A DNA stretch of 64,000 bases, from contig NZ_NIQU01000011.1 in the NCBI RefSeq assembly GCF_002741105.1, positions 1-64,000 of the forward strand. Direction: 5' to 3'. The position numbers and the translations under genes were made by a program. The stretch's first letter is position 1; every line of letters starts with the position of its first letter. Below are positions 25,659 through 34,115 of this stretch, in pieces. The notes under the pieces were generated by a model. That model was not told the DNA's origin and searched no databases. It was given only the letters and a program-made list of their open reading frames with translations. The DNA comes from Pseudomonas sediminis (GTDB lineage: Bacteria > Pseudomonadota > Gammaproteobacteria > Pseudomonadales > Pseudomonadaceae).

Positions 25659-26086
25659 AAAAATCCTACCTTCTAATCAATCACCCGCCCAATACCTCGA
25701 TCACAGCGAGAGCTGAGTGCAATGTGGCTCTTAAACTGGCGCCGGACCATCCTGCCAGCCACGCTCAGAGCACAGTAATAACGGAAGCCTGGCAGCGCAG
25801 TTTCTGATTGCCAAACTGCGACTTGAGCTTCGCTTGCGTATTGAGCGGGACAGATCACACTTCGAGTAAGCGCGTTGATAACCGCCTAGTAAGCTCTCAG
25901 CAGTGCACCAAAGGTTTCTGAACTTGGAGCACGAAACGCATCAGCAGAAGCCCTGCCCCCCCAGCACTCTAAAGCTTAAGCAAGTGTGATACCACAAAGC
26001 CATAGCAGCCGAGAGAAATGGCCCTGACGGCCGCCGATAAGGCTTACTCCAGCTAGAGCCCTCTTCCAGCTGGCCTGGATATAACG
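25659..26086. other. Gene-free spacer upstream of the kinase gene
   Basis: I find no gene with recognisable features, no RNA gene and no clear repeat in these 428 bases. The kinase promoter should be at the left end. The DNA may be decayed flanking material of the accessory block. Confidence 0.5.
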
Positions 26087-26200
26087 ATGAAAACTCTCTT
26101 GGTCAGTCTCTTGCTCGCTCTCGGAGGACTGCTGTGGCTACTGTTCCTTGCTCCCGGACTGGCGCTCTACTACCTGTTCCACCGAGCGCGATCAGCTTAG
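26087..26200 (+). CDS. Possible 37-residue single-helix membrane peptide
   Basis: ATG to TAG encodes 37 residues: a Lys near the N-terminus, a Leu-rich hydrophobic stretch of about 28 residues (LLVSLLLALGGLLWLLFLAP begins it) and a basic tail HRARSA. That is the layout of a small one-helix membrane peptide. There is only a weak ribosome-binding site. It stands directly before the mltF remnant, so it may be a real small protein of the accessory block, a remnant of a larger membrane gene, or chance. Confidence 0.35.
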   Translation: MKTLLVSLLLALGGLLWLLFLAPGLALYYLFHRARSA

Positions 26201-26223
26201 TGCCAACCGATATCTCGTCCTAC

Positions 26224-26395
26224 GGCGTATCCAACCGCCTCGCCCCAATTAAGAGCATCGCGGGCGGCGCACGCTAAGACAGCCTCATCTGGGTATCCCT
26301 GCCACAACTTCAAAGCACGCAAATCTCCGAGAGTGGCATCCACCATGCGCCGCATCGACAAGAGCAAGCGGGACGACGACGCGCCGCACCTGTGA
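26224..26395 (+). pseudogene. Decayed 3' fragment of mltF (second copy)
   Basis: Translation gives GVSNRLAPIKSIAGGAR then a stop. It aligns with GVSNRLDPKQSIDGGAR of the intact MltF. After a deletion of roughly 270 bases relative to mltF, the similarity resumes as LIWVSLPQLQSTQISESGIH (intact: LTWVTQPQLEGTQVAESGLH). After a one-base slip it continues as IDKSKRDDDAPHL and a stop at the position equivalent to the real one. It ends 12 bases before the intact tadA stop codon, reproducing the mltF-tadA junction found at 18437-18931 but without the hypothetical gene. Confidence 0.88.
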
Positions 26396-26407
26396 AACGG
26401 CGACTGA

Positions 26408-26884
26408 TCAGCCGCGCCGAGCCTTGAAAAATGCTTTCAGCAGCGCCCCACTCTCATCGGCCAACAAGCCGCCCTCCACCTGTACGCGGTGATTGAGAAA
26501 GCCCTGATCGAAGAACTGCCCCTGGCTGATCGCCGCCCCCGCGCGCGGTTCGCTGGCAGCGAACACCACGCGGGCGATGCGTGCATGCACGATCAAGCCG
26601 GCGCACATGCTGCAGGGCTCCAGCGTGACATACAGGGTGCTGCCTGGCAGCCGATAGTTCTGCACACTTTCCGCCGCCGCGCGGATCGCCACCATCTCGG
26701 CATGGGCACTGGGGTCATGCCGCAGAATCGGGCAATTGAAGCCCTGCCCGACCACTTCGCCATCCTGCACCAGCACGGCGCCAACCGGCACTTCACCCTG
26801 CTCGGCACCCAGGCACGCCTGCGCCAGCGCCAGGCGCATGAAATGCTCGTCACGCGAGCGGTCGATGATCTGCGGTCGTTTCAT
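26408..26884 (-). CDS. tadA: tRNA-specific adenosine deaminase TadA
   Basis: TadA deaminates A34 of tRNA-Arg(ACG) to inosine and is normally essential. The 158 residues contain the cytidine-deaminase-fold zinc site: the His-Ala-Glu in DPSAHAEMVAIRAAAE and PCSMC in LEPCSMCAGLIVHARI. Other family segments are MRLALAQACLGAEQGEVPVGAVLV and FFDQGFLNHRVQVEGGLL. This is the complete copy; the fragment at 18931-19125 covers its last third. Confidence 0.95.
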   Translation of the reverse strand: MKRPQIIDRSRDEHFMRLALAQACLGAEQGEVPVGAVLVQDGEVVGQGFNCPILRHDPSAHAEMVAIRAAAESVQNYRLPGSTLYVTLEPCSMCAGLIVHARIARVVFAASEPRAGAAISQGQFFDQGFLNHRVQVEGGLLADESGALLKAFFKARRG

Positions 26885-26941
26885 TGCATCAATCCGTAGG
26901 GCAACCCGCCACCTTGGGCGGCCTGAAAAACGGCGCCTACC

Positions 26942-28312
26942 CTACACCACTTCGATGGCCGCCATCAGCCCCGTTTCCATATGGTCGATGACATGGCAGT
27001 GGAACATCCACACACCGGGATTATCGGCCACGAAGGCGATGCGCGCTGTCTCGTTCTTGCCCAGCAGATAGGTGTCGGTGAAGTAGGGAATGATCTTGCG
27101 CCGGTCCGAGCCCAGTACCTTGAAGGTCATGCCGTGCAAATGGATCGGGTGCTGGTACTGCGCCATGTTACGCAGCACGAAAACGTAGTGGCCGTCCTTC
27201 TTCAGCGTGGCAATCGGACGGTCCGCACAGGTCTTGTCGTTGATGTCCCAGGCCTGGCCGTTGATCTGCCAGTACTTGTAGCTGCCGCCACGCTCGACAT
27301 CCCCCGACAGCATAGCCGCCCACTCGAAGTTGAAACGCAGCGTCTCGGCGCGCGCCAGATCCGGCTCGGCAATCGGGTTGGCCGGCAGTGGCGGCGGCCA
27401 ATCTCCGGCAGTTTCGGTGCTGGCGACGCCCTTCACGGTCGCCAGGCGCAGCGGCCCGTTGCGTAGAGATAACGCCTCTCCAGCAGCCGACACCTTGAGT
27501 GCCAGGTCAAGGCGCATGCCGGGGCCGAGCCAGTATTCCTTGCCCAAAGGGCGCGGCTGCACCGGATTGCCGTCCAGCGCATAGATGCGCGCCTCGCCGC
27601 CCGGCAGATTTAGGCGATAGGTGATGGTGCTGTCGACGTTGATCAGACGCAGGCGCACCACCTGCCCCGCCGGCAACTCCAGTGTCGGGTTGGGCTTGCC
27701 GTTGATAGTGGTCAGGCGCCCACGCGTGCCCTCGCGTGCGGCCTGGCGTGGTACCAGAAACTCGGTGAACGCGCCCTGCTCGTCGATATGCCAGGTTTTC
27801 AGGCTCAGCGTACGTTCATGGCGGAACCCCGTCGGCTCGCGCTCCTCGACGATCAGCGGGCCGACAAGGCCGCGCCCGAGTTGCTCGGCACTGGCGGTGT
27901 GCGGGTGGTACCAGAAGCTGCCAGCGTCGTGGCAGATGAAGTCATAGTCGAAGTATTCACCCGGCAGAACCGGTGCTTGGGAAACGTAGGGCACGCCGTC
28001 CATCTCCAGCGGCAGACGAATGCCATGCCAATGGATAGTGCTCTGCACATCGAGCTTGTTGATGAAGCGCACTCGCAAACGCTCGCCCTGGCGGCAACGC
28101 AACTCCAACCCCGGGGCCTGACCGCCATAGCCCCAGGCCGGCGTCTTGTGCCCCGGCACCAGCTCAAGATCAAGCGGCGCGGCGATCAGCTCGTAGTCAT
28201 GGCTCGCCACGTTCTCCGGGCGCCCCAGCCAATAACGCACACCACCTGCGCCCAGGCCGGCCACACCCAGGCCAGCCAGGCCGGTAAGCACTTGTCTGCG
28301 GGTAAACGACAT
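26942..28312 (-). CDS. Multicopper oxidase with Tat signal
   Basis: From MSFTRRQVLTGLAGLG the protein has 456 residues and a Tat-type signal (TRRQVLTG plus a Gly/Leu-rich stretch). Three cupredoxin domains carry copper-binding motifs: HWHGIRLPLEM, WYHPHTASAEQ, HPIHLHGMTF and the type 1/type 3 motif HCHVIDHMETGLM. It should be a periplasmic laccase-like or cuprous oxidase. There is no Met-rich insert of the CueO kind that I can see, so the substrate is open. The start at 28327 is an alternative but GAGG precedes the chosen one. It sits between tadA and guaA, as I recall for other pseudomonads. Confidence 0.9.
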   Translation of the reverse strand: MSFTRRQVLTGLAGLGVAGLGAGGVRYWLGRPENVASHDYELIAAPLDLELVPGHKTPAWGYGGQAPGLELRCRQGERLRVRFINKLDVQSTIHWHGIRLPLEMDGVPYVSQAPVLPGEYFDYDFICHDAGSFWYHPHTASAEQLGRGLVGPLIVEEREPTGFRHERTLSLKTWHIDEQGAFTEFLVPRQAAREGTRGRLTTINGKPNPTLELPAGQVVRLRLINVDSTITYRLNLPGGEARIYALDGNPVQPRPLGKEYWLGPGMRLDLALKVSAAGEALSLRNGPLRLATVKGVASTETAGDWPPPLPANPIAEPDLARAETLRFNFEWAAMLSGDVERGGSYKYWQINGQAWDINDKTCADRPIATLKKDGHYVFVLRNMAQYQHPIHLHGMTFKVLGSDRRKIIPYFTDTYLLGKNETARIAFVADNPGVWMFHCHVIDHMETGLMAAIEVV

Positions 28313-28430
28313 CTTCAACCTCGGCAATCTGCGGGCATACTCAATTGCGGTATCTTCTCATTTTCAACGAATGGAAAACGACCCCACTAGCAGAGTCGGG
28401 TTGCCGCAGCACCAATCTGCAGGCATGAAA

Positions 28431-28450
28431 AAACCGGCCTAAGCCGGTTT
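28431..28450 (-). terminator. Terminator after guaA
   Basis: An eight-base stem (AAACCGGC and complement, loop CTAA) is followed on the minus strand by a T-run, about 20 bases after the guaA stop. Confidence 0.85.
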
Positions 28451-28470
28451 CTTCATACAGCACTTCGGGA

Positions 28471-30048
28471 TCACTCCCACTCAATCGTCGCTGGCGGCTT
28501 GCTCGATACGTCGTAAGTAACGCGGGAAATGCCTTCGATTTCGTTGATGATACGGCCGCTGACGGTCTCCAGCAGCTCGTAGGGCAGGTGCGCCCAGCGA
28601 GCGGTCATGAAGTCGACGGTTTCCACGGCGCGCAGGGCGACGACCCAAGCGTAGCGACGGCCGTCACCAACGACGCCAACCGATTTCACCGGCTGGAATA
28701 CAACAAATGCCTGGCTGGTCTTGTGGTACCAGTCGGCCTTGCGCAGTTCTTCGATAAAGATGTGGTCGGCGCGGCGCAGCAGGTCGGCGTATTCCTTCTT
28801 CACTTCGCCGAGGATGCGCACGCCCAGGCCTGGGCCCGGGAATGGGTGGCGGTAGACCATGTCGTAGGGCAGGCCGAGTTCCAGGCCGATCTTGCGCACT
28901 TCGTCCTTGAACAGTTCACGCAGCGGCTCGACCAGCTTGAGGTTCATCTCCTCCGGCAGACCACCGACGTTGTGGTGCGACTTGATCACGTGGGCCTTGC
29001 CGCTCTTGGCGCCAGCCGACTCGATCACGTCCGGGTAGATGGTGCCCTGGGCGAGGAACTGGATGTTATCCAGCTTGCTGGCCTCGGCATCGAACACGTC
29101 GATGAAGGTGCGGCCGATGATCTTGCGCTTCTTCTCCGGGTCGGCTTCGCCGGCTAGGTTGCCGAGGAACTGCTCTTCGGCATTGGCGCGGATCACCTTG
29201 ACGCCCATGTTCTCGGCGAACATGGCCATCACCTGATCACCTTCGTGCAGGCGCAGCAGGCCGTTATCGACGAACACACAGGTCAGCTGATCGCCGATGG
29301 CCTTGTGCAGCAGCGCTGCGACCACCGAGCTGTCCACACCGCCAGACAGGCCCAGCAGCACGTTGGCATCGCCAACCTGAGCACGCACGGCAGCGATGGC
29401 GTCTTCGACGATGTTGGCCGGGGTCCACAGGGCTTCACAGCCGCTGATTTCCAGCACGAAGCGCGAGAGGATGCGACCGCCCTGCTTGGTATGGGTCACT
29501 TCCGGGTGGAACTGCACGCCGTAGTAGTGGCGAGTGTCGTCGCACATGGCGGCGATCGGGCAGCTCGGGGTGCTGGCGAGGATGTGGAAGCCTTCCGGCA
29601 GGCGGGTAACCTTGTCGCCGTGACTCATCCACACGTCGAGGCCCAGCACGCCGTCGGCGTCGACATGGTCTTCGATGCCGGCCAGCAGCTGGCTCTTGCC
29701 GACCACGTCGACACGGGCGTAGCCGAATTCACGCAGGTCGGAACCTTCCACCTTGCCACCGAGCTGCTCAGCCATGGTCTGCATGCCGTAGCAGATGCCC
29801 AGCACCGGCACATTCAGGTCGAACACCGCTTGCGGTGCGCGCGGGCTATTGGCTTCGTGCACCGACTCCGGGCCACCAGCGAGGATGATGCCGCGCGGGG
29901 CGAAGGCACGAATGTCCTCGTCGCTCATATCCCAGGGGTGCAGTTCGCAATAGACGCCGATCTCGCGAACGCGGCGGGCGATCAACTGGGTGTACTGGGA
30001 ACCGAAGTCCAGAATGAGGATGCGGTGGGCGTGAATGTCGTGGGCCAT
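28471..30048 (-). CDS. guaA: GMP synthase (glutamine-hydrolysing)
   Basis: GuaA aminates XMP to GMP using glutamine and ATP. The 525 residues have the class I glutaminase domain (1-200; nucleophile C86 in GICYGMQTMAEQLGG, and the His-x-Glu in FHPEVTHT), the ATP pyrophosphatase domain with P-loop LSGGVDSSVVAALL (about 205-400) and the C-terminal dimerisation domain with HPFPGPGLGVRILGE and the ending PPATIEWE. It is 261 bases downstream of guaB, spaced by a hairpin and an inserted repeat element. Confidence 0.97.
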   Translation of the reverse strand: MAHDIHAHRILILDFGSQYTQLIARRVREIGVYCELHPWDMSDEDIRAFAPRGIILAGGPESVHEANSPRAPQAVFDLNVPVLGICYGMQTMAEQLGGKVEGSDLREFGYARVDVVGKSQLLAGIEDHVDADGVLGLDVWMSHGDKVTRLPEGFHILASTPSCPIAAMCDDTRHYYGVQFHPEVTHTKQGGRILSRFVLEISGCEALWTPANIVEDAIAAVRAQVGDANVLLGLSGGVDSSVVAALLHKAIGDQLTCVFVDNGLLRLHEGDQVMAMFAENMGVKVIRANAEEQFLGNLAGEADPEKKRKIIGRTFIDVFDAEASKLDNIQFLAQGTIYPDVIESAGAKSGKAHVIKSHHNVGGLPEEMNLKLVEPLRELFKDEVRKIGLELGLPYDMVYRHPFPGPGLGVRILGEVKKEYADLLRRADHIFIEELRKADWYHKTSQAFVVFQPVKSVGVVGDGRRYAWVVALRAVETVDFMTARWAHLPYELLETVSGRIINEIEGISRVTYDVSSKPPATIEWE

Positions 30049-30078
30049 GGCCGTCTCTCGTAGGTGTTCACAAATGAC

Positions 30079-30102
30079 ACGGGGCTGATCGAACAGCCCC
30101 GT
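30079..30102. terminator. Hairpin between guaB and guaA
   Basis: A nine-base stem (ACGGGGCTG and complement, loop of six) lies 30 bases upstream of the guaA start. No T-run follows on the minus strand, so it may modulate guaB-guaA read-through rather than fully terminate. Confidence 0.5.
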
Positions 30103-30116
30103 TATTCATACATTGC

Positions 30117-30310
30117 AAAAATCGATTTGCCGCGTCGCGAGCGACGAGCAGGCAAGGCGGAGAGAAACGAGAAAGCGGAGTTTGCTGAAGCACGCATTTA
30201 CTCACTTCGTTCGCCCTCCGGGCCGTCCTTTCGGACGTTCACTGGCGAGCCAGTGTCGAGTTTTTCTCCAACGCCGCATGCGCAAGCGCAGCAGCGTCAA
30301 ATCGATTTTT
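30117..30310. mobile_element. 194-bp inverted-repeat element (MITE-like) abutting guaB
   Basis: Perfect 13-base terminal inverted repeats, AAAAATCGATTTG at 30117-30129 and its complement at 30298-30310, extend to 17 bases with one mismatch. The interior has no gene but several short palindromes (GTCGCGAGCGAC, CACTGGCGAGCCAGTG, GCATGC). The right end supplies the first base of the guaB stop codon. Size, repeats and lack of coding capacity fit a non-autonomous miniature element; no transposase is in the window and no clear target duplication is seen. Confidence 0.65.
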
Positions 30311-31779
30311 TAGCCAACCCGATAGTTGGGCGCCTCTTTGGTGATCTGCACGTCGTGGACGTGCGACTCAGCCATGCCGGCACCGGTGATGCGCACGAAC
30401 TCGGGCTTGGTGCGCATTTCCTCGACGGTGGCGCAACCGGTGTAGCCCATGGAGGCACGCAGGCCGCCCATCAGTTGGTGAACGATGGCACTCATCGCGC
30501 CCTTGTAGGGAACGCGGCCTTCGATACCTTCCGGCACCAGCTTCTCGGCACCGGCCGAGGAGTCCTGGAAGTAACGGTCGCTCGACCCTTGCGCCTGCGC
30601 CATGGCGCCCAGCGAACCCATGCCACGGTAAGCCTTGTAGGAGCGGCCCTGGAACAGTTCGACTTCGCCCGGGGCTTCTTCGGTACCGGCCAGCATGGAG
30701 CCGATCATCACGGCGGAAGCGCCAGCGACGATGGCCTTGGACAGGTCGCCGGAGAAGCGGATACCACCATCGGCGATCAGCGGCACACCGGTACCAGCCA
30801 GCGCGGCAGCAACGTTGGCCACGGCGCTGATCTGCGGCACACCGACGCCGGCAACGATACGCGTGGTGCAGATCGAGCCCGGGCCGATACCGACCTTGAC
30901 GCCATCAGCGCCAGCTTCGACCAGCGCCTTGGCAGCGGCGCCAGTGGCGATGTTGCCACCGATCACCTGGACTTCCGGGAAGTTCTCCTTGACCCAGCGT
31001 ACGCGGTCGATCACGCCTTTGGAGTGGCCGTGTGCGGTGTCGACGATGATCACGTCGACGCCTGCATTGACCAGAGCAGCCACGCGGTCACCGGTGTCGG
31101 CACCGGTGCCGACGGCAGCACCAACGCGCAGACGACCTTGATCGTCCTTGCTCGCCAGCGGGTAAGCCTTGGCTTTCTCGATGTCCTTGACGGTCATCAT
31201 GCCCTTGAGGGTGAAGGCGTCGTCGACGATCAGTACCTTCTCGATGCGGTGCTTGTGCAACAGCTCACGTACGGTTTCCTTGTCGGCGCCTTCCTTGACC
31301 GTGACCAGGCGCTCTTTCGGCGTCATCACGTCACGCACCAGGGCGTCCAGGCGATTCTCGAAGCGCACATCACGGGAGGTGACGATGCCCACCAGATCGC
31401 CGTTGGACAGCACCGGAACACCGGAAATGTTATGCAGACGGGTCAGCTCGAAGAGGTCGCGCACGGTGGCATCGGCCTCGATGGTGATCGGATCCTTGAC
31501 CACGCCAGCCTCGAACTTCTTGACCTTGCGCACTTCGGCAGCCTGCTGCTCGATGGTCATGTTCTTGTGGATGATGCCGATGCCGCCTTCCTGAGCCATG
31601 GCGATGGCCAGGCGCGCTTCGGTGACGGTGTCCATGGCAGCGGACAGCAGCGGGATGTTCAGTTCGATGCCGCGGGTCAGGCGGGTCTTCAGGCTGACGT
31701 CCTTGGGCAGCACCTCGGAATAACCGGGGATGAGCAGGACGTCGTCGAAAGTGAGTGCTTCTTGGCTGATGCGCAGCAT
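30310..31779 (-). CDS. guaB: IMP dehydrogenase
   Basis: GuaB oxidises IMP to XMP with NAD+, the rate-limiting step to GMP. The 489 residues form a TIM barrel interrupted by a CBS pair (about 93-205; IEADATVRDLFELT, GVPVLSNGDLVGIVTSRD). Barrel motifs include DVLLIPGYSEVLP, the catalytic Cys loop VGIGPGSICTTRIVAGVGVPQ and the flap YRGMGSLGAM. A consensus-like promoter lies just upstream. The final codon and stop abut the inverted-repeat element, yet the C-terminus (EAPNYRVG) looks normal. Confidence 0.97.
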   Translation of the reverse strand: MLRISQEALTFDDVLLIPGYSEVLPKDVSLKTRLTRGIELNIPLLSAAMDTVTEARLAIAMAQEGGIGIIHKNMTIEQQAAEVRKVKKFEAGVVKDPITIEADATVRDLFELTRLHNISGVPVLSNGDLVGIVTSRDVRFENRLDALVRDVMTPKERLVTVKEGADKETVRELLHKHRIEKVLIVDDAFTLKGMMTVKDIEKAKAYPLASKDDQGRLRVGAAVGTGADTGDRVAALVNAGVDVIIVDTAHGHSKGVIDRVRWVKENFPEVQVIGGNIATGAAAKALVEAGADGVKVGIGPGSICTTRIVAGVGVPQISAVANVAAALAGTGVPLIADGGIRFSGDLSKAIVAGASAVMIGSMLAGTEEAPGEVELFQGRSYKAYRGMGSLGAMAQAQGSSDRYFQDSSAGAEKLVPEGIEGRVPYKGAMSAIVHQLMGGLRASMGYTGCATVEEMRTKPEFVRITGAGMAESHVHDVQITKEAPNYRVG

Positions 31780-31814
31780 GGAGGGCTCCCGAGCGGGAAA
31801 ATAAGAAGCGCGGC

Positions 31815-31843
31815 ATTATACCCAGCGAGCTCATTTCACTCAA
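31815..31843 (-). promoter_or_regulatory. guaB sigma-70 promoter
   Basis: On the minus strand TTGAGT (31838-31843), a 17-base spacer and a perfect TATAAT (31815-31820) lie 36 bases upstream of the guaB start. Transcription would begin some 30 bases before the ATG. Confidence 0.75.
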
Positions 31844-31885
31844 TGCAAAGTGTGTCTCTAGGCAGCCATACCTCGAAACACATAA

Positions 31886-31904
31886 AATAATGATTCTCAA
31901 AAAC
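31886..31904 (+). promoter_or_regulatory. Fur-box-like site before the siderophore receptor
   Basis: AATAATGATTCTCAAAAAC matches the 19-base Fur consensus at 13 positions by my count, with an intact ATAATGAT core, and ends 19 bases before the receptor ATG. Iron repression is expected. Confidence 0.55.
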
Positions 31905-31923
31905 CCCTGCACTTGAGTGCCAA

Positions 31924-34026
31924 ATGAAATTCAACCGCTTTTCCTTGAGTGGCCAAGGCGCCGCCCTTCTCACTTTTTGCCTGCTTCCAGTGGGCCACCT
32001 GCTGGCCCAGGAGCTGGAGCTGCCCAGCCAGGAAGTCGTCGCGGCGCCCGTGGCTGACGAGAATGGTTACCAGGCCAAGCGCGCCAGTACGGCGAGCAAA
32101 TCTTCAGTGGCACTCAAGGATGAAGCCCAGTCGGTACAGGTGGTAACGCCACAGACCATCGAGGACTTTCAGGTCAGATCGCTGGACGATGCAATGAAGT
32201 TCGTCAGTGGCATGACCCAGAGCAACACCCTGGCTGGCACGCAGGATGGCTTCGTCAAACGCGGTTTTGGTAGCAACGCCGATGGCTCCATCCTGCGCGA
32301 CGGCATTCGATCCAGCCTGTCGCGCAACTTCAGCGCCACCACTGAACGCGTGGAAGTGCTCAAAGGGCCGGCCTCGCTGTTATATGGCGCGCTGGAGCCG
32401 GGCGGCCTGATCAACGTCATCAGCAAGAAGCCGCAGTACCAATGGGGCACGCAACTGAGCGCGGACAGCTCCAGCTTCGGCGGTGGCAGCCTGGCAGTCG
32501 ACGTTACCGGCCCCATTGCCGACAGCGGCCTGGCCTTTCGACTGGTTGCCGAGCGCCAGCACGAAGACTACTGGCGCAACTTCGGCGAAGAAGAACACAG
32601 TTTGATCGCCCCCTCGTTTAGCTGGGAAGGCGAACGCCTACGCCTGAACATCGCCTACGAATACAAGGAATACAGCACTCCGGTGGATCGTGGCACGGTG
32701 ATCATCAAAGACAAACCGGCCAAGGTGTCCTATAACGACCGCTTCGGTGAAAGCTGGTCGAAGGCCGAAGGCATCGATGAACTGCTCACCGCCACCGCCG
32801 AATATCAGCTCAGCGACGACTGGTCGACCCGCCTCACCTATGGCTGGAACAACGAGCGCTACGACTATGCCGAAGCTCGCCCCAACGCGCTGAATGCCAC
32901 TACAGGCGCGCTCAGCCGCCGTTCTGACGGTAGTGAGCATGACAACCAAACCCAATATCTGGCCTGGGACTGGATCGGCAACGCCAGCCTTTTTAGCCAA
33001 CGACATGATCTGCTGATAGGCGCAGATACAGAGCGCGTCGACAATTTCCGTGGCGATACCTGGCGCGGCCCAGCAGTGGGTGGCTTCAACATCTACAACC
33101 CGATATACGGCAATCTCGCGGCGCCTTCGTTACTTAATCCGGCGCAAAGTGATCGCAGCGACGAGCTGCACTCACGCTCGATCTACGCGAAGGACAACTG
33201 GCATCTAAACGACCAGTGGATCGTGGTGCTTGGCGGTCGCTACCAGCGTTTCGAGCAACTCGTGGAACAAGGCCGCGGCGCAACCTATACCCGCACCACC
33301 GACCGTACCGATACCACCTTCCTGCCCTTCGGCGGCCTGGTATTCCAGCTGAGCGACCAGGTGGCGTTCTATGGCAACTACAGCCGCTCTTTCGTGCCCA
33401 ATGCCTCGGATACCAATACTGGCCAAGCATTCGATCCCGAAGAAGGCCGCAGCTACGAGCTGGGGGTGAAACTCGATCTGCCTCAAGGCATCGGCGCCAG
33501 CCTGGCGCTGTTCGATATCGAGAAGGAAAACGTCGTGGTCACCAACAACTCCGTATCGGAAGCAGCAGGCAAGGTCGGTTCCCGCGGCGTGGAACTGGAT
33601 ATCACCGGCCGCCTGAGCGAGCGCTGGGAGCTGCTCGGCAGCTACGCCTACACCGATACGGAAATCCTCGATGACCCGGCCAACGAAGGCAACGAACTTG
33701 TCAACGCCGCGCGCAATGTCGGCAGTCTCTACCTCGTCCATCATCTGCATCTGCCCCAAGAATTGGGTCAGTGGCGACTGGGTGGCGGCGCCCGTTACGT
33801 CGGTGAGCGTGCCGGCGACAACGCCAACACATTCTGGCTGGATAGCTACACGGTAGCCGATGCCTTCGTCACTTGGGACAGCCAATTGCTTGGAGAGAAG
33901 ACGCGCCTGCAACTGAACGTACGTAACCTGTTCAACGAGCGCTACTACTCCTCCAGCGGCGGCAATCTACGCGTTGCCGTAGGCGAGCCGCGCGAGCTGC
34001 GCCTGTCGGCCAGTGTTGAGTTCTAA
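31924..34026 (+). CDS. TonB-dependent siderophore receptor
   Basis: The 700-residue outer-membrane protein has a signal peptide ending near HLLAQE. A plug domain (about 60-165) shows SVQVVTPQTIEDFQVRSLDD, FVKRGFGSNADGSILRDGIR and VEVLKGPASLLYGALEPGGL. The 22-strand barrel ends in the aromatic-terminated SASVEF. Overall pattern fits ferric-hydroxamate-type receptors (FhuE/FoxA/FpvA group); the siderophore is unassigned. There is no long N-terminal signalling domain, so it should not work through an anti-sigma factor. No siderophore biosynthesis or ABC uptake genes lie nearby. A Fur-box-like site precedes it. Confidence 0.9.
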   Translation: MKFNRFSLSGQGAALLTFCLLPVGHLLAQELELPSQEVVAAPVADENGYQAKRASTASKSSVALKDEAQSVQVVTPQTIEDFQVRSLDDAMKFVSGMTQSNTLAGTQDGFVKRGFGSNADGSILRDGIRSSLSRNFSATTERVEVLKGPASLLYGALEPGGLINVISKKPQYQWGTQLSADSSSFGGGSLAVDVTGPIADSGLAFRLVAERQHEDYWRNFGEEEHSLIAPSFSWEGERLRLNIAYEYKEYSTPVDRGTVIIKDKPAKVSYNDRFGESWSKAEGIDELLTATAEYQLSDDWSTRLTYGWNNERYDYAEARPNALNATTGALSRRSDGSEHDNQTQYLAWDWIGNASLFSQRHDLLIGADTERVDNFRGDTWRGPAVGGFNIYNPIYGNLAAPSLLNPAQSDRSDELHSRSIYAKDNWHLNDQWIVVLGGRYQRFEQLVEQGRGATYTRTTDRTDTTFLPFGGLVFQLSDQVAFYGNYSRSFVPNASDTNTGQAFDPEEGRSYELGVKLDLPQGIGASLALFDIEKENVVVTNNSVSEAAGKVGSRGVELDITGRLSERWELLGSYAYTDTEILDDPANEGNELVNAARNVGSLYLVHHLHLPQELGQWRLGGGARYVGERAGDNANTFWLDSYTVADAFVTWDSQLLGEKTRLQLNVRNLFNERYYSSSGGNLRVAVGEPRELRLSASVEF

Positions 34027-34034
34027 AAAGCCTT

Positions 34035-34095
34035 TGTAGGAGCGGCTTCAGCCGCGAAGGGATTCGAGAACATCGCGGCTAAAGCCCCTCCCACA
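34035..34095. repeat. Paired REP elements (BIME-like)
   Basis: TGTAGGAGCGGCTTCAGCCG at the left and its diverged inverse at the right form the head-to-head REP arrangement common in Pseudomonas. It lies between convergent genes and may help end transcripts from both. Confidence 0.85.
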
Positions 34096-34115
34096 AGCGA
34101 GAGAGCGAGCCGCGC

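Noticed and set aside
25673..25858. 61-codon minus-strand frame upstream of the kinase
   Set aside because: No homology I recognise, no ribosome-binding site, and composition not like a gene.
31430..31912. Minus-strand frame upstream of and overlapping guaB
   Set aside because: Out-of-frame reading of the 5' end of guaB and its promoter; no family features.
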